Positions 52,548 to 62,766 are shown, numbered from the stretch's first letter. The stretch is 64,000 nt of DNA from CAJQQY01 sp964564545 (GCA_964564545.1 CAZMBP010000054.1:62001-126000), one strand, 5' to 3'. Made by a program: numbers and translations. Notes: generated from the sequence alone by a model not told the origin.

Positions 52548-55500
52548 TTACAGTTTTACAATTCTTCCTTCTCTCTTTCCATGCTCACTTTTTATTTGGT
52601 AAAAAATAACTCCTGAATATCTATTTTCTGAAAAATCAATTTCAATTAAATTCATTCCTTTTTGCAGAATAGAATTGTTAGTTTTTAAAATCCTTCCAAC
52701 TTCATCGTAAAAAATAATTTCTGCTGACTCCTCTTTTTCACTTTGAATGTCCATCAAAGTTTTTTGAGAAAATGGATTTGGAGAAAAACTAATTCCTGAA
52801 AGTGAATTTTCAATTTCTTCAAAAAATTCAAGACCTATCCTTAAATGATCCTTTTCTTGATTGCAAGCTACGGTCTGTAATTCTTGGTCAGTAATTTTTA
52901 ATACTTCTTTTAAAGTGGTTTCTTTTTTCACCTTAAATACCAAAGTAAATAATTGCGTTTCATCTTCAACGGTAAGCGCTTCACCTGATACCCAATTCAT
53001 CAAGACCAATCCTTTTTCTAAATCATTAGTTCCAAAATATTCTTTAGGAAAATTACTTTTCTCATTAGATTTTGCTTCAACAAATTCCAAAGCAGAGTCG
53101 TCAAAATCCAACGTCATTTGATAGCCAGCGATTGTTTTGAAATCTTTGGCAAAAAATGGAATTTCAACCTGCTCTCCTTTTTTCATTTTTTGATTTTCTA
53201 ACAATAAATATACGTATTCATTTGTCCGAGTTTCTACAGGTGTATTTGTGGTAAAAAGCGTGGCAGTTGAATTTACATCTCCCATTTTTATAGCAACAAA
53301 ATCTGCATCATTTCTATCCGATGAGATTTGGGAAAAACTAATCGACTCCTCAAAATTATTTAAATCAACAGGGTTTGGAAAAACAAAATCATTTGGAACA
53401 AAACGCCAAGATTCAGTCCCTCCAAATTCTGTATTAATATTTAAAATTACTAATCTAATTTTCACAATATCAAGAACCGTAATCGTACCACTATTATTCA
53501 CATCAGCTGCAATCATTTGATATGGCGAATCAAATAATTCTAATCCCAAAATATGTTCCTGAATGTCAACCATATCAAAAACATTAACTCCATTTTTGAC
53601 ATTATCCAATTTCTCAGGACGAATTTCAAAGGAAGTTCCACTCATCACTTCATAATTAAACACGCCAAAATTATCTGTTATTAAAGTAGTAGATGCTCCT
53701 CCACTAATAACTACATCTACTTCTTTTACTGCCTCATCTTCTTCCGTAAATATGCTACCCTGTACTGATAACATATGTTCTCCTATTTTTACTTGCGATT
53801 CATTTGGTGTAGACCATCCACGCATATTCGAAAATCCTACAGATTGAATTCCACAAACGAAGGTAGAATCATTTTGCGATTCGAATCGACAATCTCCATC
53901 TGTATCTACCACAATAGTTTCTGTACCAGAACAATCTCTACCTTTATAAACCGCAACATTATCAAAAGTAACATTCGTCTCGCTAGTTCTAAACGACAAT
54001 CCATTTCCATTTTGTAACGGATTATCATCAGTTATATCAGCTACTCTTTGATCAGCTATATATACAGAAATACGTCCAATCTCAGGATCATAAATCACTT
54101 TACATTTCATCATTTCATCCGTAAGAATGGTAACATCTTCTATCAATAAAGTCTCGTAATCTCCCGCTGAATTTGTTTTAAAAATTCTTATTCGATCTTG
54201 ATCTTCGTAAAAATAAATCAGATAAGAATTCCCTCGATAATCTTGAGTTAAGTCATCAGCAAAAATATGCATACCAGCTTTTTGTTCCGATCCATTTCCA
54301 TCAAAAGTCATTTCCCATTGATACAAAAATGAGGTGGAATTATCTTGAGTTAAATTAATATCTAATTGAGTATTTTGAGCAGTAGAATTTGACTGTAAAA
54401 GTGCTCCATTTTGAACCAGCCAATCACCCGAATTTACTGTCCACTCTTGGTGCAGATTAGCTTGCTCAAAATCATCCGAAACAAAGCCTCTTGAATTATT
54501 ACCACGCCAATCTGTTCCATCAAAATCTTTAATCGTATAAAAGCATTTTTGAAATACGCATGCACTAGGAAGGTCTTCGAAGTTTGCTTCAAAATCATCT
54601 GGGTACCATTCTCCAATTTGGTCAATTTTAGCTACAAAAATATCTTGTTCATGCAAAAGATCTGTTTCGTAAACTCCATTTCCATGAGTAGCTATCCTCA
54701 GTTTTCGAGTCGCTGCGGTATAACTTAATGACATCACCATGCAAGCATCAGGAAGCCCTGTTGAATAAGTCATCCAAGTATCTCCTCCATCAGTTGAGAC
54801 AAAAACACCTATATCATTTCCAACATAAAGGTGTTGCGTATTTTCAGGATCAATAAAAATTGTATTAGTCGGAACATCAGGTAAATCCTCTCCTAAGGAA
54901 TTCCAAGTCGTTCCTCCATTTTCAGTTTTGTAAACGTGAGACAACAAATCATATCCTCCAAAAACGGTGTAAACCACATTATTATCACAAGGATCTACCA
55001 TCACCTCCATCGGAAAACGATCAGGTAAACCATTGGTTACTTCTGTCCAAGTATCTCCTCCATTTTCAGATTTAAACATTTTGGCAGGTGAGGTATATAG
55101 CGGTGCAGTTCCTGCAAAAACTAAATTATGATCAGTTGGAGAAGCAGCTAAACAATTAACTGGATTATCTCCATCCAGAGGGTTTCCTCCATTAGTAGCT
55201 GTTCGAGTTGTTCCATTTTCAATCGTGTAAACAATATTGGAAGCACCGTAAAGTCTTTGATTTGGACTACTAGGTGCAAAGCAAATTGGTGCTGAAAAAT
55301 TAGAAAGACATGCTGGGTCTACCCCTCCGCATCCTGGTAAAATGCCAGTATTACTATTGAAACTTTCCGCTTTGTCATTCGAATAAAATAATCGCATATA
55401 ATATAACGACCCCCATGCACTTCTATCATCATTAGGATCGATGACGGTTCCAAAACCATCACCCCCAATTTTTCTTTCCCAAGCTAAACCTCCTCGATAA

Positions 55501-56987
55501 ACAGCTGTTGCATTATCTTGTAAACCTCCCATCGCAAAATCTGGATCAGAAAGGGAAGAGGAAAATTTTTGATAAAATTGAACTGTTTGCAAACCTGAAT
55601 TTGCACTTACGAAAGCCAATCCGTCATTTTCACTTTTAAAAACTCCACCATCAGAAGCGACATAAACTTTATTTGGAATATTCGGATGATAAATGATTTG
55701 ATGAATATCTGCATGGATAAAATCTCCAGGTGGTTGCTCTGGTCCCTCAACTGGAAATGCAGATAAATTCCACAGCAACCAGTCGGATTCAGGAATCAAA
55801 TTTTGACCTTCATTTGTCGAACGATAAACATTTATTCCTCCAACTAATAAGGTGGAAGAATTTTCAGGATTTATAGCCACATCATGTGAATACCAACCTT
55901 GATATTTTGCATAATCATAATCGTTAATTAATGTCCAATTAATTCCACCATCATTTGATCGAAATAATCCTACCGTTTCATCATAATTTCCAACACTTGC
56001 GTAAGCTATATTTGGATCAGATTGAGAAAAATCCATGGTAACTTTTCCCGTAAAATCAGGAAGACCAACAGCCGAAAAATTTAGCCCATCAATACTTCTA
56101 TAAACTGCACTTCCTGTACTTCCGAATGCTCCAACTCCAACTAGCATCGTTCCTTCATTAGTAGGATGCATTGCCAAACTCATCACATTTGGAAGGTTTA
56201 AAATATTTGTCCAAGTTGTTCCTCCATCCGTTGAATGAAATAATCCATCCGTAGTTCCTGCATATAAAACATCAGAATCGAATGGAGATATTTCCAAACA
56301 ATTCACTCCTTTTAATTCATCTTCTTGCGACCAGTCTAAACTGTAATTCCAAGTCAAACCTCCATCTATCGTTTTTAAAATTCCAATCCCATAAGTCCCT
56401 CTTCGATAACGAATGGTATAGCCTTGGCCTGTGCTCTGGTTAGGATCAACGTCAGTTGGATCAAAGTCACCATAAACTTCACCTGTTCCAATAAACATTT
56501 CATTCGAATCATCTGGATTAATGACAATACTCGAAACTCCTAAAACTGGCATCCCAGTAGAAAGATAATTCCAATTGGCACCATCATCAATCGACTTCCA
56601 CAATCCCCCACTTGCCGCACCAGCGTAAAGTGTCGTTGGATTATTTGGATCAACTGTAATAGCTAAAATTCGACCAGCAAAATTCTGTGGACCTAGTGGC
56701 TCCCAATCTGAACGATTAGAAGAATTATTAGATAAAAGTCTCTGTTTGATTTGATGACTTTCGGTAAATTTATTGGCTTTGACTTTTTCCGAAGGATAAG
56801 AACGAGCGAGCGACCAAGCATCTAAAGATTTTCCAGCTCCGCTAAAATCTTCAACTTCATCTTCTGTTTCTATTTCGGTAGAAACAATACTTTTTGGCAG
56901 GTGGGTGTTGATTCTACTTTGAAAGATCATCCACCCAAATAGGCAAACAATGCTTGTAAAAAGCAGAATTAATAATTTTTTGTTCAT
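52548..56987 (-). CDS. Large T9SS cargo: sortilin-like propeller, concanavalin-like, dockerin- and cohesin-like domains
   Basis: 1479 residues from the ATG at 56987, where an N-terminal export or anchor segment begins (MNKKLLILLFTSIVCLFGWM); a start at 57140 would add 51 unconvincing residues. BNR/Asp-box propeller repeats occupy about 90-760 (SIDDGANWNYL, TIDGGLTWNYS, STDGGTTWTN). A concanavalin-like domain follows (about 830-1020), then a regulatory-like beta-sandwich (about 1065-1125). A dockerin-like segment (about 1130-1185) contains a calcium loop DVNNSGTITVLDI. A cohesin-like domain (about 1255-1390, with GYQMTLDFDDSALEFVEA) and a T9SS sorting domain (SFSPNPFSQKTLMDIQ to GRIVKL) end the protein. 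Extracellular. Confidence 0.85.
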   Translation of the reverse strand: MNKKLLILLFTSIVCLFGWMIFQSRINTHLPKSIVSTEIETEDEVEDFSGAGKSLDAWSLARSYPSEKVKANKFTESHQIKQRLLSNNSSNRSDWEPLGPQNFAGRILAITVDPNNPTTLYAGAASGGLWKSIDDGANWNYLSTGMPVLGVSSIVINPDDSNEMFIGTGEVYGDFDPTDVDPNQSTGQGYTIRYRRGTYGIGILKTIDGGLTWNYSLDWSQEDELKGVNCLEISPFDSDVLYAGTTDGLFHSTDGGTTWTNILNLPNVMSLAMHPTNEGTMLVGVGAFGSTGSAVYRSIDGLNFSAVGLPDFTGKVTMDFSQSDPNIAYASVGNYDETVGLFRSNDGGINWTLINDYDYAKYQGWYSHDVAINPENSSTLLVGGINVYRSTNEGQNLIPESDWLLWNLSAFPVEGPEQPPGDFIHADIHQIIYHPNIPNKVYVASDGGVFKSENDGLAFVSANSGLQTVQFYQKFSSSLSDPDFAMGGLQDNATAVYRGGLAWERKIGGDGFGTVIDPNDDRSAWGSLYYMRLFYSNDKAESFNSNTGILPGCGGVDPACLSNFSAPICFAPSSPNQRLYGASNIVYTIENGTTRTATNGGNPLDGDNPVNCLAASPTDHNLVFAGTAPLYTSPAKMFKSENGGDTWTEVTNGLPDRFPMEVMVDPCDNNVVYTVFGGYDLLSHVYKTENGGTTWNSLGEDLPDVPTNTIFIDPENTQHLYVGNDIGVFVSTDGGDTWMTYSTGLPDACMVMSLSYTAATRKLRIATHGNGVYETDLLHEQDIFVAKIDQIGEWYPDDFEANFEDLPSACVFQKCFYTIKDFDGTDWRGNNSRGFVSDDFEQANLHQEWTVNSGDWLVQNGALLQSNSTAQNTQLDINLTQDNSTSFLYQWEMTFDGNGSEQKAGMHIFADDLTQDYRGNSYLIYFYEDQDRIRIFKTNSAGDYETLLIEDVTILTDEMMKCKVIYDPEIGRISVYIADQRVADITDDNPLQNGNGLSFRTSETNVTFDNVAVYKGRDCSGTETIVVDTDGDCRFESQNDSTFVCGIQSVGFSNMRGWSTPNESQVKIGEHMLSVQGSIFTEEDEAVKEVDVVISGGASTTLITDNFGVFNYEVMSGTSFEIRPEKLDNVKNGVNVFDMVDIQEHILGLELFDSPYQMIAADVNNSGTITVLDIVKIRLVILNINTEFGGTESWRFVPNDFVFPNPVDLNNFEESISFSQISSDRNDADFVAIKMGDVNSTATLFTTNTPVETRTNEYVYLLLENQKMKKGEQVEIPFFAKDFKTIAGYQMTLDFDDSALEFVEAKSNEKSNFPKEYFGTNDLEKGLVLMNWVSGEALTVEDETQLFTLVFKVKKETTLKEVLKITDQELQTVACNQEKDHLRIGLEFFEEIENSLSGISFSPNPFSQKTLMDIQSEKEESAEIIFYDEVGRILKTNNSILQKGMNLIEIDFSENRYSGVIFYQIKSEHGKREGRIVKL

Positions 56988-57173
56988 GGATTGGTGATTA
57001 ATTAGGCGAAAAACGCTGCAAAATAGGACTTTTTTTAATAAAAAAAGACCTGGAACTCTAAATCGAGGGATATCCTTGTAAACGTAAAAATTACTCCTTT
57101 GTTCGCTGAATTGAGTATTTACAAATTTTGAACTTACCACTTTTCATTTTCTTCAAAAAATCATTAAAAACCC

Positions 57174-57181
57174 TACATTTG
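57174..57181 (+). promoter_or_regulatory. Candidate -7 box of aroC
   Basis: TACATTTG followed by CATTTC, 23 bases before the GTG start, an exact TAnnTTTG match. No -33 TTG. The gap 56988-57203 shows nothing else. Confidence 0.5.
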
Positions 57182-57203
57182 CATTTCACTAAATAAAAAA
57201 AAC

Positions 57204-58283
57204 GTGGCTGGAAATTCATTTGGACATTTATTTAAAATCACCACTTTTGGGGAGTCTCATGGAAAAGCAATTGGTGTAATTATCGATGGTTGCCCTGCAG
57301 GACTAGAAATCGATGAAGCATTTATTCAAAGCGAACTAGCTCGAAGACGACCTGGTCAATCTGCTATCGTAACTCAACGAAGAGAAGGTGATGAAGCACA
57401 AATTCTATCTGGAATTTTTGAAGGAAAAAGTACTGGAACTCCTATATCTATGGTCATTTATAATCAAGACCAACGCTCGAAAGATTACTCTCACATTGCG
57501 ACTAAATTCCGTCCATCTCATGCTGATTTTACCTATCAAAAGAAATATGGTTTAAGAGATTATAGAGGCGGTGGTAGAAGTTCTGCTAGAGAAACTGCTG
57601 CGCGAGTGGCTGCTGGAGCGATTGCAAAATTGCTGTTAAAAAAGCATGGCATCTCAGTTACAGGTTATGTAAGTCAAGTTGGAGATATTGCTCTTTCGAG
57701 AGATTATCAAAATTTTGATTTTTCTAAAATAGAAGAAACTGCCGTTCGATGTCCTGATTTGGAAACGGCTGAACAAATGATTGATCTAATCAAAAAAATC
57801 AAAAAACAAGGTGATACCATCGGTGGAGTTGTTTCAGCAGTTGTGCAAGGTTGCCCTGTCGGATTAGGTGAACCAGTATTTGATAAACTTCATGCTGACC
57901 TTGGGAAAGCAATGTTATCGATTAATGCCTGCAAAGGATTTGAATATGGAAGTGGCTTCGATAGTGTGACGATGAGAGGTTCTGAACACAATGATATTTT
58001 TGAAAATAATGATGGAGTGACGAGTACTAAATCTAATTTTTCAGGAGGTGTGCAAGGTGGAATTTCGAATGGTATGGATATTTATTTCCGAACTGCATTT
58101 AAACCTGTAGCAACTATTATTCAAAAACAAGATTCAATTAATGAAGCTGGTGAAGATGTTATTGTCGAAGGAAAAGGGCGACATGATCCTTGTGTGGTGC
58201 CGAGAGCGGTGCCAATTGTGGAAGCGATGGCGGCGCTAGTAATGGCGGATTTTTGGTTGAGGAATGTTAGTTCGAAGGTTTAA
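57204..58283 (+). CDS. aroC: Chorismate synthase (GTG start)
   Basis: 359 residues from a GTG start at 57204, which gives the expected MAGNSFGHLFKITTFGESHG beginning. Other signatures are the GCPAGLEID loop, RRPGQSAIVTQRREGD, and the FMN/substrate motif GGGRSSARETAARVAAG. It catalyses the last step of the shikimate pathway, EPSP to chorismate, using reduced FMN. No other aromatic-pathway gene is nearby. Confidence 0.96.
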   Translation: MAGNSFGHLFKITTFGESHGKAIGVIIDGCPAGLEIDEAFIQSELARRRPGQSAIVTQRREGDEAQILSGIFEGKSTGTPISMVIYNQDQRSKDYSHIATKFRPSHADFTYQKKYGLRDYRGGGRSSARETAARVAAGAIAKLLLKKHGISVTGYVSQVGDIALSRDYQNFDFSKIEETAVRCPDLETAEQMIDLIKKIKKQGDTIGGVVSAVVQGCPVGLGEPVFDKLHADLGKAMLSINACKGFEYGSGFDSVTMRGSEHNDIFENNDGVTSTKSNFSGGVQGGISNGMDIYFRTAFKPVATIIQKQDSINEAGEDVIVEGKGRHDPCVVPRAVPIVEAMAALVMADFWLRNVSSKV

Positions 58284-58292
58284 TTAAAACGA

Positions 58293-58427
58293 ATGGTTAG
58301 AAGAGAAGTAATCCTAAAAACAAGACCATATAATTCTAGTATTGAGGGTCAGGTTATAAATAAAGAAGAATATTTCGATAAAATTTATAGAAATTGGGGA
58401 GAAGATTTTTGGCGATTTCAAATCTAA
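58293..58427 (+). CDS. Possible small protein
   Basis: 44 residues from an ATG ten bases after aroC (MVRREVILKTRPYNSSIEGQ, ending WGEDFWRFQI). Composition looks protein-like (balanced charged and aromatic residues), and the 3' end WGEDFWRFQI could be a fragment of a larger gene. No family is recognised, so it may equally be a remnant or chance frame. Confidence 0.35.
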   Translation: MVRREVILKTRPYNSSIEGQVINKEEYFDKIYRNWGEDFWRFQI

Positions 58428-58501
58428 TTTTCTTTTTATCTAATTTCATTTTACAACAACCAAAAGTTGATTTTTTCGCATCTTAACTATAAAAAATCAA
58501 T

Positions 58502-59335
58502 ATGAGATACTCAATAATTTTATTCGTTTTTTTATTTATTCAATGTTCCCATCAAGAAAATTCTTTGGAGTCTGAAAAAAACATGGGAGATTACTCCTAC
58601 GCAGATCAGGCAACTGAAGAAGAAATGGCAGTTCCCCGAACTGCTGAACCTCCTCCGCCACCTGAAACAGAACTCGAAAAAGGAAGTAAAATTATCAAGA
58701 ATGGAAATCTATCTTTCGAAGTTGATGATTTAAAAAATTCTAAATCTACCGTTGATAGTATTCTAAAAAAACTAAATGGTTATTATGAAAATGAGCAGTT
58801 TAGTTCCTATGGAAATCGAAACAACTATTCTTTAAAAATTAGAATTCCGAATTCAAAGTTTGATACACTTGTTTTTCTTTTAGAAAATGGGAAAGGAAAA
58901 TTGTTGGATAAAAATATTTCGGCAAAAGACGTTACAGAAGAATATGTAGATCTAAATATTCGATTGAAAAACAATTTAGCCTACCTTAACCAGTATAAGG
59001 AAATTCTAAAAAAAGCAAAAACAATAAAAGAGATTTTAGAAGTTCAAGAAAAAATTAGAAGAATTGAAGAAGAGATAGACAGCAAAAAAGGGAGACTAAA
59101 ATATCTGGATGACAAAGTTCAATTTTCAACAATTCAATTAGAATTATCTGAATATGTTGAAATGGAAAGTACTGGTAATTCATTTTTGGATAAAATTAAA
59201 TCTGCTTTCCAAAATGGATTTCAACTTCTTTTAAATATAATTATTGGTTTGGTGAATCTTTGGCCGATATTGCTTTTAATCGTTTTGATTTCTTTGATGA
59301 GAAAGAATATTTTTAATTTCTTCAAAAGGAAATAA
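58502..59335 (+). CDS. DUF4349 lipoprotein
   Basis: 277 residues. The lipoprotein signal ends LFIQC (C15). A proline-rich linker (TAEPPPPPETELEKG) precedes the DUF4349 domain (about 60-245): IIKNGNLSFEVDDLKNS, then KIRIPNSKFDTLV and a coiled coil (EILEVQEKIRRIEEEIDSKK). One membrane helix near the C-terminus (about 244-268) and a basic tail close it. DUF4349 proteins span the membrane with the helix and have no established function. The coiled coil and helix suggest a role in complex assembly. Confidence 0.88.
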   Translation: MRYSIILFVFLFIQCSHQENSLESEKNMGDYSYADQATEEEMAVPRTAEPPPPPETELEKGSKIIKNGNLSFEVDDLKNSKSTVDSILKKLNGYYENEQFSSYGNRNNYSLKIRIPNSKFDTLVFLLENGKGKLLDKNISAKDVTEEYVDLNIRLKNNLAYLNQYKEILKKAKTIKEILEVQEKIRRIEEEIDSKKGRLKYLDDKVQFSTIQLELSEYVEMESTGNSFLDKIKSAFQNGFQLLLNIIIGLVNLWPILLLIVLISLMRKNIFNFFKRK

Positions 59336-59353
59336 TTCGTTTTTCTAAAAAAA

Positions 59354-59393
59354 AGGGCAATTAATATTTTAAAATATTGATTGCCCTATTTTA
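59354..59393. terminator. Intrinsic terminator, between convergent genes
   Basis: AGGGCAATTAATATT (59354-59368) pairs with AATATTGATTGCCCT (59373-59387), one G-U pair on the plus strand, with A-run before and T-rich sequence after. Confidence 0.78.
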
Positions 59394-59419
59394 TTTATTG
59401 GCTACGAAAAATAAAACCA

Positions 59420-62011
59420 TTACTGCTTCACAAAGGCCGCACTCATAATTTTATGTCTAATTTTTACTTTGACAAAATACTGTCCTGGTGGATAATTTGA
59501 AACATCTAAATCATGAATGACTTCTTCTCCAGATAATTTCGAAGCTTCATACATCAATTTTCCATCCATCGAAATCACCACCAAACTAGCAGTTCGATTT
59601 GGTTCGGTATTTTCAATTTTTATTTGAGTTGACTGGGATGTGACAGTTGGAATTATTTTGACTCCATTCATTTCTAATTTTGTAGGAGTATTGTTAGCAA
59701 CCATCGGATCACTCATCGTCGTAATAGAATCCAACGGATAAGACATAATCGAACGAGCAAAAGTACCCGCCACTAATTCATTTTTTGCTTCATTAATCAC
59801 TAAATCGTACACCGTAATAATCGGCATATTGGTACCAAGTCTTTCCCAACTTGTTCCAGCAGTAATAGTTCCATAGACTCCTCCATCAGTTGCCACAAAC
59901 ATAATAGAATCACCAGTTTCAGGAACAATTAATAATTCATTAATCGCAAGATCTGGAAGGTCTCCAGATATATCTTCCCAAGTATCTCCTTGATTATTTG
60001 ATCGAAAAATCCGAGGTAAAAAATCATTATCTCGATAACCAGAATAAGTAACATAGGCAACATCAATATCTGTAGGTGAACCAATTACATCCGTCACATA
60101 TTGATCAGGCAAGCCATCAGAAAGTGATGTCCAGTTAGCACCAAAGTTGTCTCCTCGCCAAACATTTCCGTCACCTGTACCTACATAAATCAATCCTTCT
60201 TCCAAAGGTGATTCATCAATTGCAGTTATATTGTTATACCGACTATTGGCATCAGGGCCATCTGTCAAATCTTCACTTATGGGAGTCCATTCAGGGATAT
60301 CACCCGATCCAGTATATACACGATATGTTCCAGTAAAAAGGATTTGAGAAATATGAGGACTGATAATATAAGGCATGTCCCAGTTCCTTCGATCACCACC
60401 CTCTATACCATTATCACCACTATCAAAACTATTTCCACCATCAAGCGTCACGCTAATATTTCCTCTTTGAGTTTCTACAAAAAAACGTTCTGAATTTTCT
60501 GGATCAAAGGCCATTTGAAAACCGTCACCTCCAAAAATCCTATCCCAATTATTTATTTCAACTGCATTTCCTCCCATCGAACCATTGTCCTGAGCTCCTC
60601 CATAATATTGATTTGGCAAGTGTGGATTATATGCTACTCGATATAATTGAGTAGTAGGAATATTTTCAATGTCTTCCCAAACATCATTATTAGCATCACT
60701 TTTATAAATACCACCATCAGTTCCTAACAATACTCCTCCGTCATTTAAAAAAGTCAAATCATGCTTATCAGCATGAACATCGTAAGTCCACCAAGGCGGA
60801 GTAGCTCGATCCCAATTTGCACCTGCATCAGTTGTTCTCCAAAGATCAACTCCCAACAAATAAATATCATTTGGATCATTTGGATTAACCCTAATTTTTC
60901 CAAAATACCAACCAAATCCTCCCAACGCATTGGAACTTAATCCATTAATATCTTCGTCAATAGGAATAGTATCCCAACTAATTCCTGCATCTTCAGTTTT
61001 ATAAATTGCTTCCAATTGATATCCACTACTTGCAACATATTGAACGTAAAGAATATTTGGATTACTCTCATGAATCGTAATTCCCATTCTGGAATGAGTC
61101 ACATCATTCGGTAACCCTCCTTCTAAAATATTCCAAGTTTCTCCCCCATCTGAAGTTTTGTAAACCTTTGCGCCTTCTCCTTTGATGACCGATTCGAAAT
61201 TATTCCGAACTCTATCCCAACCAATGGCATATAAAGTTTGCGGATCAGTTGGATCCATCACCATTTCAGAAACTCCTGTCGAATCACTAATAAAAAGTAC
61301 TTGCTCCCAAGTGCTTCCATTATCATTTGAGCGATAAACTCCACGGTCACTCGTTCGTTGAAATGGCAAGCCCATTGCCGACGTAAATATATTGTTAGAA
61401 TTAGTTGGATCAATGATTACTTTCGAAATAATTCGAGTTTCTTCTAGTCCCAAATTTGTCCAAGTATCACCTCCGTCCATACTTCGATAAAGTCCATCTC
61501 CGATAAATGGATAACCTGAAATATTCAAATCACCAGTTCCAACATACACTATATTGGGATCTTGTGGATCCAATTCAATATCTCCTATTGAAAGAAAAGC
61601 TTGATTATCAAATATGGGATTCCACGATATTCCACCATCGGTAGTTTTAAAAACTCCTCCATCAGAAAAACCTGCATAAATGATATTTTCATCTGTAGGG
61701 TGTACCTTGACAGTATTCACTCTTGCTCCAATATTACCTGGACCTTGAGTAGTCCATTCTTCATCAAATCCGTTAATGGTTCTAGTCAACGTTTGTTGAT
61801 TAATTCCTTTCAATGCATTAGTGTAGGCATCTAAGGCAAAATGTCCATCAGGTCCCATTCGCTGTAAAAAGAACTCATCACTAGGTTCGTGTTTTTGTTC
61901 AATCCTGTTATTAGTTTCTACTGAGGAATCAAATTCGGAACAAGAAGAAGTATAAATAATAATAAATGAAAATAGAATAATTGGAAAAAACGGAGCTTTA
62001 ATTTTTTTCAT
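59420..62011 (-). CDS. Sortilin-like propeller protein with lipobox and T9SS sorting domain
   Basis: 863 residues. The N-terminus is a lipoprotein signal ending YTSSC (C24), followed by SEFDSS, which resembles the acidic export motif after the cysteine of surface lipoproteins. Most of the protein (about 75-770) is a BNR/Asp-box propeller (TTDGGISWNPIF, SMDGGDTWTNLG, TSDGGETWNILE). The last ~85 residues form a T9SS sorting domain (VKIIPTVTSQSTQIKIEN, PPGQYFVKVKIRH, AFVKQ). Lipid anchoring and T9SS sorting together are unusual. Function unknown. Confidence 0.85.
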   Translation of the reverse strand: MKKIKAPFFPIILFSFIIIYTSSCSEFDSSVETNNRIEQKHEPSDEFFLQRMGPDGHFALDAYTNALKGINQQTLTRTINGFDEEWTTQGPGNIGARVNTVKVHPTDENIIYAGFSDGGVFKTTDGGISWNPIFDNQAFLSIGDIELDPQDPNIVYVGTGDLNISGYPFIGDGLYRSMDGGDTWTNLGLEETRIISKVIIDPTNSNNIFTSAMGLPFQRTSDRGVYRSNDNGSTWEQVLFISDSTGVSEMVMDPTDPQTLYAIGWDRVRNNFESVIKGEGAKVYKTSDGGETWNILEGGLPNDVTHSRMGITIHESNPNILYVQYVASSGYQLEAIYKTEDAGISWDTIPIDEDINGLSSNALGGFGWYFGKIRVNPNDPNDIYLLGVDLWRTTDAGANWDRATPPWWTYDVHADKHDLTFLNDGGVLLGTDGGIYKSDANNDVWEDIENIPTTQLYRVAYNPHLPNQYYGGAQDNGSMGGNAVEINNWDRIFGGDGFQMAFDPENSERFFVETQRGNISVTLDGGNSFDSGDNGIEGGDRRNWDMPYIISPHISQILFTGTYRVYTGSGDIPEWTPISEDLTDGPDANSRYNNITAIDESPLEEGLIYVGTGDGNVWRGDNFGANWTSLSDGLPDQYVTDVIGSPTDIDVAYVTYSGYRDNDFLPRIFRSNNQGDTWEDISGDLPDLAINELLIVPETGDSIMFVATDGGVYGTITAGTSWERLGTNMPIITVYDLVINEAKNELVAGTFARSIMSYPLDSITTMSDPMVANNTPTKLEMNGVKIIPTVTSQSTQIKIENTEPNRTASLVVISMDGKLMYEASKLSGEEVIHDLDVSNYPPGQYFVKVKIRHKIMSAAFVKQ

Positions 62012-62163
62012 CAGATAGATATTCGGTTAAGTTTTTTAAAAAAAAGTTAGATAATGTAAAGTAAGTCTTTTTTAAATCGTTGGAAAAAAAGAAGGCAATA
62101 TTGACTTAATAAAAACAGGGTTTTAACTTAGAACAGACATTTTGTTTTTCGCCAAATGCAAAA

Positions 62164-62766
62164 TCAATCATCAGAAGGCAGCTTTTCAATAGTTTTCACA
62201 TTTCCTGAAATGGGGGAAATAGAAACATTTTTTTCATTTTCTAAAACATAAAAAATAAACTGACTATTACTTTCTAAAACCTTGGCTTCTATTTTTTCTT
62301 GATCCATAAAAGTAATTTTATGAGTCATTTTAAATTCTCCATTCTCTAGAGTTTGAGCATGTTTGTAACCACTTCCAATTCCAGTCCCCAGAAAAAAAGA
62401 AAGAACAAAAAGAGAATAGAAAAAAATAGAAGCTTGATAAATATCTGACTTTGTATAAACTTTTTCATCTGGAGAAGAAGGTTTTAAAGAAGAGTTCTTA
62501 TGTTTTTTCATTAAATACCTATGGAAAAAATAAGTTATAAAACCGATAACAATTAGGACAACTACTACTGTCGTTTTTTTACTCATCAAAACTAATGGAC
62601 TTAATATTACATCAAGTACATTCGAATAACTCAAAATATTGACATCTAAAAATCCAAAGTAAATGACCTCACGCAGGATACCTAAGGTTAATAAATACAA
62701 ATATCCTAATGATAAATAATCTTGAATACTACTTTGGCTTGCTGGTTCCTTTGTTTTGTTTTCCAT
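62164..62766 (-). CDS. Membrane protein of unknown function
   Basis: 200 residues with about three membrane helices (18-38, 65-85 and 112-132), a basic loop (HRYLMKKHKNS) between the last two, and a soluble C-terminal part (135-200). I recognise no family. It stands alone between the propeller lipoprotein and the recombinase, and the 152-base gap upstream of the propeller gene shows no signals. Confidence 0.6.
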   Translation of the reverse strand: MENKTKEPASQSSIQDYLSLGYLYLLTLGILREVIYFGFLDVNILSYSNVLDVILSPLVLMSKKTTVVVVLIVIGFITYFFHRYLMKKHKNSSLKPSSPDEKVYTKSDIYQASIFFYSLFVLSFFLGTGIGSGYKHAQTLENGEFKMTHKITFMDQEKIEAKVLESNSQFIFYVLENEKNVSISPISGNVKTIEKLPSDD

